A DNA stretch of 64,000 nt from Streptomyces venezuelae (GCF_008642335.1 NZ_CP029191.1:5952001-6016000), one strand, 5' to 3'. Positions 39,394-59,335 are shown, numbered from the stretch's first letter. Program-made: numbers and translations. Notes: generated by a model from the sequence alone, not told the origin.

Positions 39394-40293
39394 ATGGCTC
39401 CGACCTCCACTCCGCAGACCCCCTTCGGGAGGGTCCTCACCGCCATGGTCACGCCCTTTACGGCGGACGGCGCACTTGACCTCGACGGCGCGCAGCAGCT
39501 CGCCGCCCACCTGGTGGACGCAGGCAATGACGGCCTGGTCATCAACGGCACCACCGGTGAGTCCCCGACCGTCAGTGACGCGGAGAAAAACGATCTCGTA
39601 CGAGCCGTACTGGACGCTGTCGGAGACCGCGCCCACATCGTCGCGGGCGTCGGCACGAACGACACCCGGCACAGTCTCGAGCTCGCCCGCGCCGCCGAGC
39701 AGGCAGGCGCCCACGGCCTCCTGACCGTCACGCCGTACTACAACAAGCCCCCGCAAGAGGGCCTGTTCCGGCACTTCACCGCCATCGCCGACAGCACCGA
39801 CCTGCCCGTCATGCTGTACGACATCCCGGGCCGCAGCGGCGTTCCGATCAACACGGAAACCCTCGTCCGGCTCGCCGAGCACCCCCGGATCGTCGCCAAC
39901 AAGGACGCCAAGGGCGACCTCGGCCGCGCCAGCTGGGCCATCGCCCGCTCGGACCTGGCCTGGTACTCCGGCGACGACATGCTGAACCTCCCGCTCCTGT
40001 CCGTCGGCGCCGTCGGCTTCGTCTCCGTCGTCGGCCACGTCGTCACCCCCGAGCTGCGCGCCATGCTCGAGGCCCACCTCACCGGTGACGTACAGAAGGC
40101 CACGGAGATCCACCAGAAGCTGCTCCCCGTCTTCACCGGCATGTTCCGCACCCAGGGCGTGATCACGACGAAGGCGGCGCTCGCCCTCCAGGGGCGCCCC
40201 GCGGGCCCGCTCCGTCTCCCGATGGTGGAACTGTCACCCGACGAGACGGCCCAGCTCAAGATCGATCTCGCGGCCGGCGGGGTACAGCTGTAA
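39394..40293 (+). CDS. dapA: 4-hydroxy-tetrahydrodipicolinate synthase
   Basis: A 299-aa (beta/alpha)8 class I aldolase condensing pyruvate with aspartate semialdehyde, the first step of the diaminopimelate/lysine branch. Visible motifs: NGTTGESPTVSDAEK (pyruvate carboxylate-binding GTTGE), TVTPYYNKPPQEGLFRHF with the active-site Tyr, and IVANKDAKGDLG with the Schiff-base Lys. ATG at 39394 is used; it lacks a Shine-Dalgarno sequence, consistent with a leaderless mRNA. It is followed about 150 bp later by rnj, as in many actinobacteria. Confidence 0.96.
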   Translation: MAPTSTPQTPFGRVLTAMVTPFTADGALDLDGAQQLAAHLVDAGNDGLVINGTTGESPTVSDAEKNDLVRAVLDAVGDRAHIVAGVGTNDTRHSLELARAAEQAGAHGLLTVTPYYNKPPQEGLFRHFTAIADSTDLPVMLYDIPGRSGVPINTETLVRLAEHPRIVANKDAKGDLGRASWAIARSDLAWYSGDDMLNLPLLSVGAVGFVSVVGHVVTPELRAMLEAHLTGDVQKATEIHQKLLPVFTGMFRTQGVITTKAALALQGRPAGPLRLPMVELSPDETAQLKIDLAAGGVQL

Positions 40294-40393
40294 CCACAGA
40301 CTTCACAACTGAATAAGCGAGACCCGCGGGCGCGTCCCGGACGAACAACCGCCCGCAACCCCACACAACAACTGCTACTGCACGAACGTCATA

Positions 40394-40424
40394 CGCGCCA
40401 CGTGCCTTGGAGGTACGTGGCGCG
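40394..40424 (+). promoter_or_regulatory. Leader hairpin directly before the rnj ribosome binding site
   Basis: CGCGCCACGTGCC (40394-40406) pairs with GGTACGTGGCGCG (40412-40424), 13 bp with one G-U, loop TTGGA. The rnj ribosome binding site GAGGAG starts only 6 nt downstream. It may influence translation or be a target for RNase J or RNase III feedback (inference). Confidence 0.5.
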
Positions 40425-40442
40425 CGTGGTGAGGAGAGTCTT

Positions 40443-42128
40443 TTGAGTCATCCGCATCCTGAACTCGGTGCTCCGCCGAAGCTCCCGAAGGGCGGCCTGC
40501 GCGTCACGCCGCTCGGCGGCCTCGGCGAGATCGGCCGCAACATGACCGTCTTCGAGTACAACGGTCGCCTGCTGATCGTCGACTGCGGAGTGCTCTTCCC
40601 CGAGGAGGAGCAGCCCGGAATCGACCTGATCCTGCCGGACTTCTCGTCCATCAGGGACCGCCTCGACGACATCGAGGGAATCGTGCTCACGCACGGGCAC
40701 GAGGACCACATCGGTGGTGTCCCGTACCTCCTGCGCGAGAAGCCGGACATCCCGCTGATCGGCTCTAAGCTGACCCTCGCACTGATCGAGGCGAAGCTCC
40801 AGGAGCACCGCATCCGTCCGTACACGCTCGAGGTCGTCGAGGGCGACCGCGAGCACCTCGGCCCGTTCGACTGCGAGTTCGTCGCCGTCAACCACTCCAT
40901 CCCGGACGCCCTGGCCGTCGCCATCCGCACCCCCGCGGGCATGGTCGTCGCCACCGGCGACTTCAAGATGGACCAGCTCCCTATGGACGGGCGCCTCACG
41001 GACCTGCACGCGTTCGCACGGCTGAGCGAGGAAGGCATCGACCTCCTCCTCTCCGACTCGACGAACGCCGAGGTCCCGGGCTTTGTGCCGCCCGAGCGCG
41101 ACATCTCGAACGTGATCCGCGGTGTCTTCGCCGGCGCCCAGAAGCGCATCATCGTGGCGAGCTTCGCCAGCCATGTGCACCGCATCCAGCAGATCCTGGA
41201 CGCCGCCCACGAGTACGGCCGCCGGGTCGCCTTCGTCGGCCGCTCGATGGTCCGCAACATGGGCATCGCCCGCGACCTGGGCTACCTGCGTGTTCCGCCG
41301 GGCCTGGTCGTCGACGTCAAGACGCTCGACGACCTTCCCGACAACGAGGTCGTCCTCGTCTGCACGGGTTCCCAGGGCGAGCCCATGGCCGCGCTCTCCC
41401 GCATGGCCAACCGCGATCACCAGATCCGGATCGTCCAGGGCGACACGGTGATCCTGGCGTCGTCGCTCATCCCCGGCAACGAGAACGCGGTCTACCGCGT
41501 GATCAACGGCCTGACCCGCTGGGGAGCGAACGTCGTCCACAAGGGCAACGCCAAGGTGCACGTCTCCGGCCACGCGTCGGCCGGCGAGCTCCTGTACTTC
41601 TACAACATCTGCAAGCCCAAGAACCTGATGCCGGTCCACGGCGAATGGCGCCACCTGCGCGCCAACGCCGAACTCGGCGCCCTCACCGGCGTCCCGCACG
41701 ACCGCATCGTGATCGCCGAGGACGGCGTCGTCGTCGACCTCGTCGAGGGCAAGGCGAAGATCGTCGGCAAGGTCCAGGCGGGTTACGTCTATGTGGACGG
41801 CCTCTCCGTGGGAGATGTCGGCGAGCCGGCACTGAAGGACCGCAAGATCCTCGGCGACGAGGGCATCATCTCGGTCTTCGTGGTCGTGGACTCCAGCACC
41901 GGCAAGATCACCAGCGGCCCGACCATCCAGGCACGCGGCTCCGGCATCGAGGACTCGGCGTTCAACGCCGTGATGCCGAAGATCCACGAAGTACTGGGGA
42001 AGTCGGCCCAGGACGGCGTCGTCGAACCCCACCAGCTGCAGCAGCTCATCCGCCGCACGCTGGGCAAATGGGTCTCGGACAACTACCGCCGCCGCCCGAT
42101 GATCCTGCCCGTGGTCGTCGAGGTCTGA
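40443..42128 (+). CDS. rnj: Ribonuclease J
   Basis: A 561-aa metallo-beta-lactamase/beta-CASP ribonuclease with 5'-3' exo- and endonuclease activity in mRNA and rRNA processing. Zinc ligands are seen in LTHGHEDHIGG (HxHxDH, about residues 79-89) and ATGDFKMD; the beta-CASP part has SDSTNAEVPG, SFASHVHR and the late VSGHASAGEL and MPVHGEWRHL. TTG at 40443 is chosen because GAGGAG lies about 7 nt upstream and the 561-aa length equals the S. coelicolor enzyme. The longer open frame from 40407 runs through the leader hairpin. It is followed by a terminator and the rrn operon. Confidence 0.95.
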   Translation: MSHPHPELGAPPKLPKGGLRVTPLGGLGEIGRNMTVFEYNGRLLIVDCGVLFPEEEQPGIDLILPDFSSIRDRLDDIEGIVLTHGHEDHIGGVPYLLREKPDIPLIGSKLTLALIEAKLQEHRIRPYTLEVVEGDREHLGPFDCEFVAVNHSIPDALAVAIRTPAGMVVATGDFKMDQLPMDGRLTDLHAFARLSEEGIDLLLSDSTNAEVPGFVPPERDISNVIRGVFAGAQKRIIVASFASHVHRIQQILDAAHEYGRRVAFVGRSMVRNMGIARDLGYLRVPPGLVVDVKTLDDLPDNEVVLVCTGSQGEPMAALSRMANRDHQIRIVQGDTVILASSLIPGNENAVYRVINGLTRWGANVVHKGNAKVHVSGHASAGELLYFYNICKPKNLMPVHGEWRHLRANAELGALTGVPHDRIVIAEDGVVVDLVEGKAKIVGKVQAGYVYVDGLSVGDVGEPALKDRKILGDEGIISVFVVVDSSTGKITSGPTIQARGSGIEDSAFNAVMPKIHEVLGKSAQDGVVEPHQLQQLIRRTLGKWVSDNYRRRPMILPVVVEV

Positions 42129-42149
42129 CCTTCACGACTGCGTGAACTC

Positions 42150-42191
42150 CGGAGCGGGGCGCCTCGATTTGCATCGGGGCGCCCCGCTCCG
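42150..42191 (+). terminator. Terminator hairpin after rnj
   Basis: Perfect 14-bp stem CGGAGCGGGGCGCC / GGCGCCCCGCTCCG followed by TTAGGTTT, 22 nt after the rnj stop. It insulates rnj from the rrn promoters. Confidence 0.8.
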
Positions 42192-42229
42192 TTAGGTTTA
42201 CGGCTCCGCCAGCGAGGGAAGCCCCGAGC

Positions 42230-42644
42230 ACTCACGTGCCTGGGACCGACCGAGCGGGGCGGGAAATCCGACTCAGAACTTCTGATAAAGTCGGAGCCGC
42301 CGGAAAGGGAAACGCGAAAGCCGAAAGGCCGGAGCGGGAACCGGAAAGGCACCGAGGAAATCGGACACGAAAGAGTCTGATAGAGTCGGAAGCGCAAGAA
42401 CAAAAGAAACACCGAAGGGAAGCGCCCGGAGGAAAGCCCGAGAGGGTGAGTACAAAGGAAGCGTCCGTTCCTTGAGAACTCAACAGCGTGCCAAAAGTCA
42501 ACGCCAGATATGTTGATAACCCCGGCTCACTTCGGTGAGTTGGAGGTTCCTTTGAAAAAACACAGCGAGGACGCTGTGAACGGACGGGATTATTCCTCCC
42601 GACCGTTCCGCTCTCGTGCTGTGTCACCGGATTACCGGTACACA
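42230..42644 (+). promoter_or_regulatory. rrn promoter and leader region
   Basis: This gene-free stretch feeds the 16S gene. Two copies of a promoter-like motif occur 95 bp apart: TCTGATAAAGTCGGA (42281-42295) and TCTGATAGAGTCGGA (42376-42390), each with a -10-like GATA(A/G)AGT. Multiple tandem promoters are known for Streptomyces rrn operons. Further on are the small palindrome TTGAGAACTCAA (42472-42483), partly repeated as TTTGAGAACT before 23S, which fits a boxB/boxA antitermination site. Two processing-type hairpins follow at about 42561-42608 (CACAGCG..CGCTGTG and GAACGG..CCGTTC). No canonical TTGACA -35 was found, so exact start sites are open. Confidence 0.55.
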
Positions 42645-47602
<4,958 letters not shown>

Positions 47603-47687
47603 AGTTGCTCGCGTCCACTGTGTTGGTTCTGAAACCACGAACAACCCCATGCAAGGTCACGCATGGTGCGGTTGACAGTTTCATAGT

Positions 47688-47807
47688 GTTTCGGTGGTCA
47701 TAGCGTGAGGGAAACGCCCGGTTACATTCCGAACCCGGAAGCTAAGCCTCACAGCGCCGATGGTACTGCAGGGGGGACCCTGTGGGAGAGTAGGACGCCG
47801 CCGAAAT
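47688..47807 (+). rRNA. rrf: 5S ribosomal RNA
   Basis: About 120 nt, with terminal stem GTTTCGG / CCGAAAT and the conserved CCGAACCCGGAAGCTAAG and GGGAGAGTAGG. It is separated from 23S by an 85-bp spacer. Confidence 0.95.
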
Positions 47808-47816
47808 CCTTTTAAT

Positions 47817-47859
47817 AGAGCTGGTCCCTGAACTTCGGTTCAGGGACCAGCTCTTTTTT
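47817..47859 (+). terminator. rrn operon terminator
   Basis: A 17-bp perfect stem (AGAGCTGGTCCCTGAAC / GTTCAGGGACCAGCTCT), TTCG tetraloop and a T6 run. A classic rho-independent terminator, the strongest in the window. Confidence 0.95.
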
Positions 47860-47905
47860 GTTTTCTGTCACTTGCCGTTCACGTTGTGCAGCCAACATCC
47901 GCTGT

Positions 47906-48583
47906 ATGGGGACAGTTGCAATGTTGCGCGCAGCCGGCGTCGGTGCCGGTGACGAAGTCGTCGTGCCTGCCTACGGCAACACCGAGGTGGCCGAAGCCGT
48001 GACCCTCACCGGAGCGGTGCCCGTCTTCGCGGACATAGAGCCCACCACGTACTGCCTCGACCCCGACGCCGTAGCCGCCGCGGTCACCCCGCGCACCGCT
48101 GCCGTCGTCGTCGTACACCGCTTCGGCAACCAGGCCGACGTACGGCGGCTGAGAGACGTAGGACAGCGCCACGGGCTGCTCGTCCTGGAGCAAGGCGAAG
48201 CCGAGGGATCGGGCGACGCGCTGTCGCGTCGACGGCAGCACGCCGCGTACCTCAGCGGGCGGCTCAACGGAGTCGTGACACCCGACGGCGGCGCAGGGCA
48301 CAGCTACGAGCAGTACGTCGTGCGGGTGCCCGGGAACGGGCGGCCCGACCGGGACGCCTTCGCACGTGCCGTACGGGCCAAGGGCGTTGATTGTCATGTG
48401 CCGGTGAAGACGCCCGTGCACCGCATGCCGCGGTTCTGGAGGGACGTGCGGCTGCCCGAGACCGAGCGGGCCGCGGACGAGACGCTGGCGCTTCCCGTCG
48501 GGGCGTCCATGACGCGACGTGAACTCCAGCGCGTGGTGTCCGCGTGCAATGCGCTCGGCGGGCTGCTGCAGCCGGCCTTCTGA
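47906..48583 (+). CDS. Shortened DegT/StrS aminotransferase-like protein lacking the PLP lysine
   Basis: A 225-aa protein related to the DegT/DnrJ/EryC1/StrS aminotransferases, which are usually 370-400 aa. The part GAGDEVVVPAYGNTEVAEAV, GAVPVFADIEPTTYCLDPDA and VVVVHRFGNQADVRRLRDV matches the family core strongly. However, about 50 N-terminal residues and the central block carrying the SxxxxK Schiff-base lysine are missing: LVLEQGEAEGSGD runs into ARRRQHAAYLSGRL-like sequence and then the C-terminal small domain. It cannot be a normal PLP transaminase. ATG 47906 is preferred; the frame is open to TTG 47858 but that lies in the rrn terminator. No clear ribosome binding site. Streptomyces relatives may carry the same short form. 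Confidence 0.65.
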   Translation: MGTVAMLRAAGVGAGDEVVVPAYGNTEVAEAVTLTGAVPVFADIEPTTYCLDPDAVAAAVTPRTAAVVVVHRFGNQADVRRLRDVGQRHGLLVLEQGEAEGSGDALSRRRQHAAYLSGRLNGVVTPDGGAGHSYEQYVVRVPGNGRPDRDAFARAVRAKGVDCHVPVKTPVHRMPRFWRDVRLPETERAADETLALPVGASMTRRELQRVVSACNALGGLLQPAF

Positions 48584-48586
48584 GCC

Positions 48587-49507
48587 TTACCCGGCTTTCC
48601 TGGTGTGAGACCCGAAGAACTCCCACATCAGGTCGGTCGCGCTGATGCCGGCCGTCGGATCGGACATTCCACCGCCCGCGCCCTTCGGCCAGGAGTGGCC
48701 CATGTCCGGCAGCCGGTAGACGACCACGTCCGAGCCGTCGCGGCACGTGGCCTCGGTCTTCTCGACGGTGGTCCTGTGCAGTTCCTCGGGGTTCCCCACT
48801 GTGCAGGACAGGCGTTTCTGCCAGGTCTTGATGCCCTTGTCCATCGCGCTGAAGTATGGGTCCGCGCCCCCGAGGAACGTGATCACCGAGACAGGGGCCT
48901 TCGGCTTGTAGGACGCCTTTTCGGCGTCCGTGCCGAGGAATCCGCCGCTCACCGGAGCTATGGCCGCGAAAGTGCCGGGGAGTTCGACGGCGAGCTTGTA
49001 CGTCATGTCGCCGCCGTTGGAGATGCCGGTGGCGTAGACGCGGTCCGGATCGGCGTTCCAGGTGCTGGCCAGCCGCTTCGTGAGCGTACGGATGAATCCC
49101 ACGTCGTCCTCCGTGCCGCAGCAGATCATCGCGTTGAACGCCTTGTCGAGGCCGTCCGGATAGGCGACGAGGAAGTCCTTGTCGTCCGCCTTCGCGTTGA
49201 GGCCGCTGATGGCTGCCGCGGCACTGCCGTCTCCCGGATACGGGTGCATCGCGACGACGAGCGGGAGGCTCTTGGCGCGGGAGAAACCGGGTGGGGCGTG
49301 CACGGTGTAGACACGCTTCTCGCCTTTCCAGGAGAGCGTGACCTTCTGGTCTCCCGGGCGTGGGCTCTCCGTCGGCGACGACTTCTTGGCGGGGATCCGG
49401 TTCGACGGATTGTCGTCGTCGGAACCGCAGGCCGCCAAGGGCAGGAGCAGGGCCACGACGGCCAGGGGACGGGCGTACCGCACATGCGTACCGCGTTGGC
49501 TCGGCAT
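48587..49507 (-). CDS. Secreted LpqC-like esterase lipoprotein (PHB depolymerase family)
   Basis: A 306-aa alpha/beta-hydrolase. The signal peptide ends in the lipobox LLPLAAC (Cys about residue 27), so it is a surface lipoprotein. The nucleophile elbow GISNGGDMTY (G-x-S-x-G) and the later GGADPYF (acid) and DMGHSWP (His) complete a triad. SLPLVVAMHPYPGDG supplies the oxyanion region. It resembles LpqC and feruloyl/polyhydroxybutyrate esterases; substrate unknown. ATG 49507 is chosen over the frame open to 49657, which would run through the tRNA gene on the other strand. It converges with the aminotransferase-like gene, 3 bp apart. Confidence 0.88.
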   Translation of the reverse strand: MPSQRGTHVRYARPLAVVALLLPLAACGSDDDNPSNRIPAKKSSPTESPRPGDQKVTLSWKGEKRVYTVHAPPGFSRAKSLPLVVAMHPYPGDGSAAAAISGLNAKADDKDFLVAYPDGLDKAFNAMICCGTEDDVGFIRTLTKRLASTWNADPDRVYATGISNGGDMTYKLAVELPGTFAAIAPVSGGFLGTDAEKASYKPKAPVSVITFLGGADPYFSAMDKGIKTWQKRLSCTVGNPEELHRTTVEKTEATCRDGSDVVVYRLPDMGHSWPKGAGGGMSDPTAGISATDLMWEFFGSHTRKAG

Positions 49508-49555
49508 GGGCGCAGAGTGGCAGCGTCGGAAGGGGCGGTCCAGAGGAAGGGACGG

Positions 49556-49584
49556 TTCGAGGCCCCTTCGATTTCGGGTATGAT
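49556..49584 (+). promoter_or_regulatory. Candidate tRNA-Thr promoter
   Basis: TATGAT (49579-49584) is a good -10; TTCGAG 17 nt upstream is a weak -35. The tRNA begins 40 nt further on. Confidence 0.45.
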
Positions 49585-49624
49585 CTATTCCGTTGCCGCG
49601 GGGAAAACCCCCGAAGGGCAGCAG

Positions 49625-49697
49625 GCCCCTATAGCTCAGTCGGTAGAGCGTCTCCATGGTAAGGAGAAGGTCAGCGGTTCGATTCCGCTTGGGGGCT
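49625..49697 (+). tRNA. tRNA-Thr (anticodon GGT)
   Basis: A 73-nt cloverleaf: acceptor GCCCCTA / TGGGGGC, D-loop AGCTCAGTCGGTAGAGC, anticodon arm TCTCC-ATGGTAA-GGAGA with anticodon GGU reading ACC, and T arm AGCGG-TTCGATT-CCGCT. CCA is not encoded (TCAA follows the acceptor). It is a solitary gene with its own terminator. Confidence 0.96.
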
Positions 49698-49705
49698 CAA
49701 GCACG

Positions 49706-49739
49706 AAAGGCCTCCGCCCAGTTGGGCGGGGGCCTTTTT
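49706..49739 (+). terminator. tRNA-Thr terminator
   Basis: AAAGGCCTCCGCCC / GGGCGGGGGCCTTT stem with AGTT loop and T-run (TTTTT). Confidence 0.9.
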
Positions 49740-49767
49740 GCGTATCCGGGTTGCCCAGGAGGGGAAG

Positions 49768-49793
49768 GCCGGGGCACTTTGCGGTGCCCCGGC
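49768..49793 (-). terminator. osaC terminator hairpin
   Basis: GCCGGGGCAC / GTGCCCCGGC, 10 bp with a 6-nt loop, 4 bp beyond the osaC stop on the minus strand. Confidence 0.7.
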
Positions 49794-49797
49794 GGCC

Positions 49798-52491
49798 TCA
49801 GTCCTTCTGCAGGCCGGGGACCCGCATCGCGAGGATCGCCATGTCGTCCGACGGTGCGTCCGTCGCGAAACGCTCCACCGCGCGCATGATGCGGGCCGCG
49901 ACCGCGCCGGCCGTCAGGCCCGTGCAGGTCGTGAGGACGTCGGCCAGACCGTCGTCGCCGAGCATCCGCGTGCCCTCGCGGCGTTCCGTGACCCCGTCGG
50001 TGACGCAGAGCAGGACATCGCCCGGGTCGAGCGTCGCCGTCTGCTCGTACAGCTCCAAGTCGTCCATGACGCCGAGCAGGGGCTGCGGTTCCGCGTACGG
50101 CTCGACCGTGCCGTCCTGGCGCAGGCGCAGCGGCAGCGGATGGCCGGCGCAGACGATTTTCAGCACCGCCGAGCCGTCCTCCTGGGGCCACAACTCGCCG
50201 TACAGAAGCGTCAGGAAGCGGCTGCGGGCACCCTCGTCGAGGATCGCGGCGTTGAGGCGTTCGAGGACGGCCGGGCCGCCGAAGCCCTCTCGGGCGAGCA
50301 GGCGCAGCGCGTGGCGGGCGAGGCCCGTGACGGCCGCGGCCTCCGGGCCCGTGCCGCAGACGTCGCCGATCGCGAAGCCGTACGCACCGTCGCGGATCGG
50401 GAAGAGGTCGTAGAAGTCACCGCCGACTTCGTTGCCCTCGCCGGCCGCGCGGTAGATGACGTCGACCTCGACGCCCGGCACCTGCGGCAGTCCCGGCGGC
50501 AGCAGGCTGCGCTGGAGGGACTGGCTGATGGCCATGCGCTCCGAGTAGAGGCGGGCGTTGTCGAGGGCGAGGGCCGCTCGGCGGGAGAGATCTTCGGCCA
50601 ATTCCAGGATCTCTTGGCGGAAGTGTTCGTCGGCGGGCTTGCCGAGCGTGAGCATGCCGATGACGCGGTTGCGGGCGACCAGCGGCAGGACCACGGTCTC
50701 GCCGCCCACCGCCGAAGCGGTGGAGAGCGTCGTGCCGATGCCCGAGCCGAGACCCGGGGTCTCGCCCAGGCCCAGGCTGCGCATGGACGTGCGCAGGGCG
50801 GCCTGGTGGGCGGCCTCGGAGGGGGCGGCCCAGACGCGGGCGCCCGGGGTGGGCACCGGGTCCGGCGGCGCGATCTTGGAGAGGAGTGCCTTGAGGCCGT
50901 CGATGCGCTCCTCGTCCTCATGCAGGACGTACGAAAGATAGGGCTCGGCGGACTGGTCGGCGATCGTGTAGACCGCGCACCAGGTGGCGAGTGTGGGGAC
51001 CGTCATCTGGGCCATGAGGGCCAGCGTCTGGTCGCGGTCGAGGGTGCCCGCAAGAAGGTCGGAGGCCTCGACGAGGAAGGAGAGCGAACCGCGGCGGAGC
51101 CTTTCGAGCTCGCCGAGGCGGGCGGACTCCACGGCCAGGGCGATGCGGTCGGCGGCGAACTGGAGACGCAGGGCCTCCTCGTTCGAGTACCGCCCCGACG
51201 CCTCGGCGGCGACGCCCAGGGAACCGGTGAGGCGGCCCTCCACCTTCAGCGGGACCGTGACGACGGAGCGCATGCCGGTGCCAGAGAGCAGGGGGACCGC
51301 GCCGGGCACCACCGTGAGGTCCTCGTGGACGGCCGGCATGCGGGCGGAGCCGTAGCGTCCGGGGGCCGACTCGACCTGGACGCGGGCGAAGCGCTGGCGG
51401 GCCGAGGGGAGGCCCGTGGAGGCGCGTACTTCCAGCTCGGTCTCGTCGTCGGTGGCCAGGAGCAGGAACGCGGCGTCGCCGTCGAGCATGTCGCGGGCGC
51501 GCTCCACGGTGCGCTGGAGCAGGCCGTCGAGGTCGTCCGGGGCGGGCGAGCCGATGAACACCTCGAAGGGGTCCGCGGCGTGCGGCTCGCTGAGGGAGCC
51601 GGGCTCGGGGGCCGCGCCGCGCAGCGGGGTCTGGAGGACGGCACGCTCGTCGTCGCGTACGAGGAGACAGACGGTGGAGGGTTCGCCGTCGGCGTCGCGC
51701 ACGCGCAGGTGCGAGGCGTAGACGGGGACCACGCGGCCGTGGGCGTTGCGGACGCCGTAGCTGCCCTCCCAGCGGGAGAGCTGGAGGGCCTCGGCGATGC
51801 CGGTGCTGGTGCCCGGGGTGTGCGGCCAGGCCGCGAGGTCGTTGAGGGGCTTGCCCATGACCTGCTCGGCCACGTACCCGAAGAGTTCCTCGGCGTCCTC
51901 GTTCCAGGCGGAGATGGCGCCCAGGCGGTCGATCTGGATGACGGCGACGCGGACTCGGCCGTCGGCGACGGGCAGCAGGTCGGCCGGGAGCGAGGGGCCC
52001 GCGGTGCGGGTGCCGACGGAGCGGTGGGGCAGGTCGAGCTGGAACCAGACCTGTTTGTGCGTGGGGGTGTAGTCGACGCCCCAGCGGGTGGCCAGCGCGG
52101 CGCAGAGCTGGAGGCCGCGGCCGCCCTCGCGGTCGGGGCTGCCCATGTTCACGGAGGACTGCTGGAGCGGGATCTCGCGTTCCGGATAGCGGTCGGAGAC
52201 CTCGATGCGGACGGCGTCCTCGCTGCGCAGACACTCGACGTCGGCGGCCGTGCCGGCGTGGACCACGGCGTTGGTGACCAGCTCGCTGGTGAGGACGACG
52301 GCGTCGTCGATGACGTCCGAGAACCCCCAGCCCTGGAGGGTGTCGCGCACGAAGGAGCGGGCCGTCGCGACGGAACGTCCGACGGGTTCGAAGGTGGCAG
52401 CCGCACGCGCGGTGATCACAGCACTCCTCGTACGAGTATCGACGGCGTCGACAGTGGCGACTGTCTCGACGCCCAATTCTCCCGAACCCAT
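49798..52491 (-). CDS. osaC: OsaC-type multidomain regulator (RsbW-like ATPase, PAS, GAF, PP2C)
   Basis: An 897-aa cytosolic regulator. Domains: RsbW-like anti-sigma kinase fold (about 30-140; N-box [13 protein letters not shown]-box GGRGLQLC), PAS (about 170-285; [16 protein letters not shown]), GAF (about 320-470), a second GAF-like region (about 490-650), and C-terminal PP2C/SpoIIE phosphatase (about 670-890; [38 protein letters not shown]). In S. coelicolor the divergent neighbour of osaAB, OsaC, modulates the osmotic-stress sigma factor SigB, shutting its activity down after stress (established knowledge; identity here is by domain order and position). ATG 52491 gives MGSGELGVE. The 275-bp divergent gap to osaA must hold both promoters; I saw no clear SigB box. 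Confidence 0.9.
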   Translation of the reverse strand: MGSGELGVETVATVDAVDTRTRSAVITARAAATFEPVGRSVATARSFVRDTLQGWGFSDVIDDAVVLTSELVTNAVVHAGTAADVECLRSEDAVRIEVSDRYPEREIPLQQSSVNMGSPDREGGRGLQLCAALATRWGVDYTPTHKQVWFQLDLPHRSVGTRTAGPSLPADLLPVADGRVRVAVIQIDRLGAISAWNEDAEELFGYVAEQVMGKPLNDLAAWPHTPGTSTGIAEALQLSRWEGSYGVRNAHGRVVPVYASHLRVRDADGEPSTVCLLVRDDERAVLQTPLRGAAPEPGSLSEPHAADPFEVFIGSPAPDDLDGLLQRTVERARDMLDGDAAFLLLATDDETELEVRASTGLPSARQRFARVQVESAPGRYGSARMPAVHEDLTVVPGAVPLLSGTGMRSVVTVPLKVEGRLTGSLGVAAEASGRYSNEEALRLQFAADRIALAVESARLGELERLRRGSLSFLVEASDLLAGTLDRDQTLALMAQMTVPTLATWCAVYTIADQSAEPYLSYVLHEDEERIDGLKALLSKIAPPDPVPTPGARVWAAPSEAAHQAALRTSMRSLGLGETPGLGSGIGTTLSTASAVGGETVVLPLVARNRVIGMLTLGKPADEHFRQEILELAEDLSRRAALALDNARLYSERMAISQSLQRSLLPPGLPQVPGVEVDVIYRAAGEGNEVGGDFYDLFPIRDGAYGFAIGDVCGTGPEAAAVTGLARHALRLLAREGFGGPAVLERLNAAILDEGARSRFLTLLYGELWPQEDGSAVLKIVCAGHPLPLRLRQDGTVEPYAEPQPLLGVMDDLELYEQTATLDPGDVLLCVTDGVTERREGTRMLGDDGLADVLTTCTGLTAGAVAARIMRAVERFATDAPSDDMAILAMRVPGLQKD

Positions 52492-52766
52492 GGTGCGGCC
52501 GCCCCTCCGATGCCCGCTTGTTTCGTGTACCACCGCCCAGGCCGGGCAGGACCGGGGTGGTTGGACAGCCGGATGCAAGGTTACTTACCTTCGCCGTCCA
52601 TGCTGATGCCGGTCGTCAGTGTTTCCGCCCGGAGGGTGTGCGGACGGTGTGCGAAGCTGCCGAACTGTTATGGCCTGGTTCGGCCATGGTGAAACACTGG
52701 GCAAGCTTCATGCAGCAGCTCAGAACAACCCGAGCAGTACCGGTCGACCCTTGCGGGAGGGACACA

Positions 52767-58274
<5,508 letters not shown>

Positions 58275-58518
58275 CCGAGAACCGGCTTCGTCACACGGAG
58301 TTGCTGACAGAGTGTGGCCGAGGTCGTGTAGAACCGCGGTATACGGGGAACCTTCTGGTCTCCCACCGCGTTTCTGCTACGTGCACAGTGACATCGCGGT
58401 GACAGGGTGTGGCGACAGGCGGGGTGCGGCTACCATGACCGGCACAAGGACGGGCGGCGCAAGGGAGTCGTCCCCTGGGGCGGCGCCCGGTGTTTCGCCG
58501 GGGCGAGGAGGGCGGGCC

Positions 58519-59202
58519 ATGGTGCAGAAGGCCAAGATCCTCCTGGTCGATGACCGGCCGGAGAATCTGCTGGCGCTGGAGGCGATCCTCTCTGCGCTCG
58601 ATCAGACGCTGGTGCGGGCATCGTCCGGGGAGGAAGCGCTCAAAGCACTACTCACGGACGACTTCGCGGTCATTCTGCTGGACGTCCAGATGCCAGGAAT
58701 GGACGGTTTCGAAACCGCGGCGCACATCAAGCGGCGGGAGCGGACCCGGGACATCCCGATCATCTTCCTCACCGCCATCAACCACGGGCCACATCACACC
58801 TTCCGTGGGTATGCCGCGGGGGCCGTGGACTACATCTCCAAGCCGTTCGACCCGTGGGTGCTGCGCGCGAAGGTCTCGGTGTTCGTCGAGCTGTACATGA
58901 AGAACTGCCAACTGCGGGAGCAGGCGGCTCTGCTCCGTCTCCAGCTGGAGGGCGGCGGCAAGGCGACGGCCGGCGACACGAAGGAGCCCGCGGGGCTGCT
59001 CGCCGAGCTGTCGGCGCGGCTCGCCGCGGTCGAGGAGCAGGCCGAGGCGCTGTCCAAACAGCTGGACGACGAGTCGGCGGACGCGGCGGCGGTGGCCACG
59101 GCCGCCCATCTCGAACGCAAACTCACCGGTCTGCGGCGGGCTCTTGACGCCCTGGGACCGGGCACAGGCACCGGCGCCCCTTCGGTGCCCTCGCAGAACT
59201 GA
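58519..59202 (+). CDS. osaB: OsaB-type response regulator without DNA-binding domain
   Basis: A 227-aa protein. The receiver domain (1 to about 125) has ILLVDDRPENLLALE, the phospho-acceptor in LLDVQMPGMDGF (Asp55), FLTAIN and the Lys in DYISKPFDP. The rest (about 130-227) is an Ala/Glu/Leu-rich coiled coil (LLAELSARLAAVEEQAEALSKQL) in place of a DNA-binding domain, so output is likely by protein contact. In S. coelicolor OsaB is essential for growth at high osmolarity (established). ATG 58519 has GAGGAGGG upstream; ATG 58435 in the same frame is a less likely start. It lies 244 bp after osaA. Confidence 0.92.
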   Translation: MVQKAKILLVDDRPENLLALEAILSALDQTLVRASSGEEALKALLTDDFAVILLDVQMPGMDGFETAAHIKRRERTRDIPIIFLTAINHGPHHTFRGYAAGAVDYISKPFDPWVLRAKVSVFVELYMKNCQLREQAALLRLQLEGGGKATAGDTKEPAGLLAELSARLAAVEEQAEALSKQLDDESADAAAVATAAHLERKLTGLRRALDALGPGTGTGAPSVPSQN

Positions 59203-59335
59203 CGCGGCACGAAGCCTCACTGACGAGGTTTCGTGCCGTCGGCATCCGGTGAACCACCGTCAGTTCCAGGCCTCCGGAGGGGCGACACGAACGGGTGAAG
59301 CAGTGGGCACACGTGTCCACAGAGGCCCGCACCGG

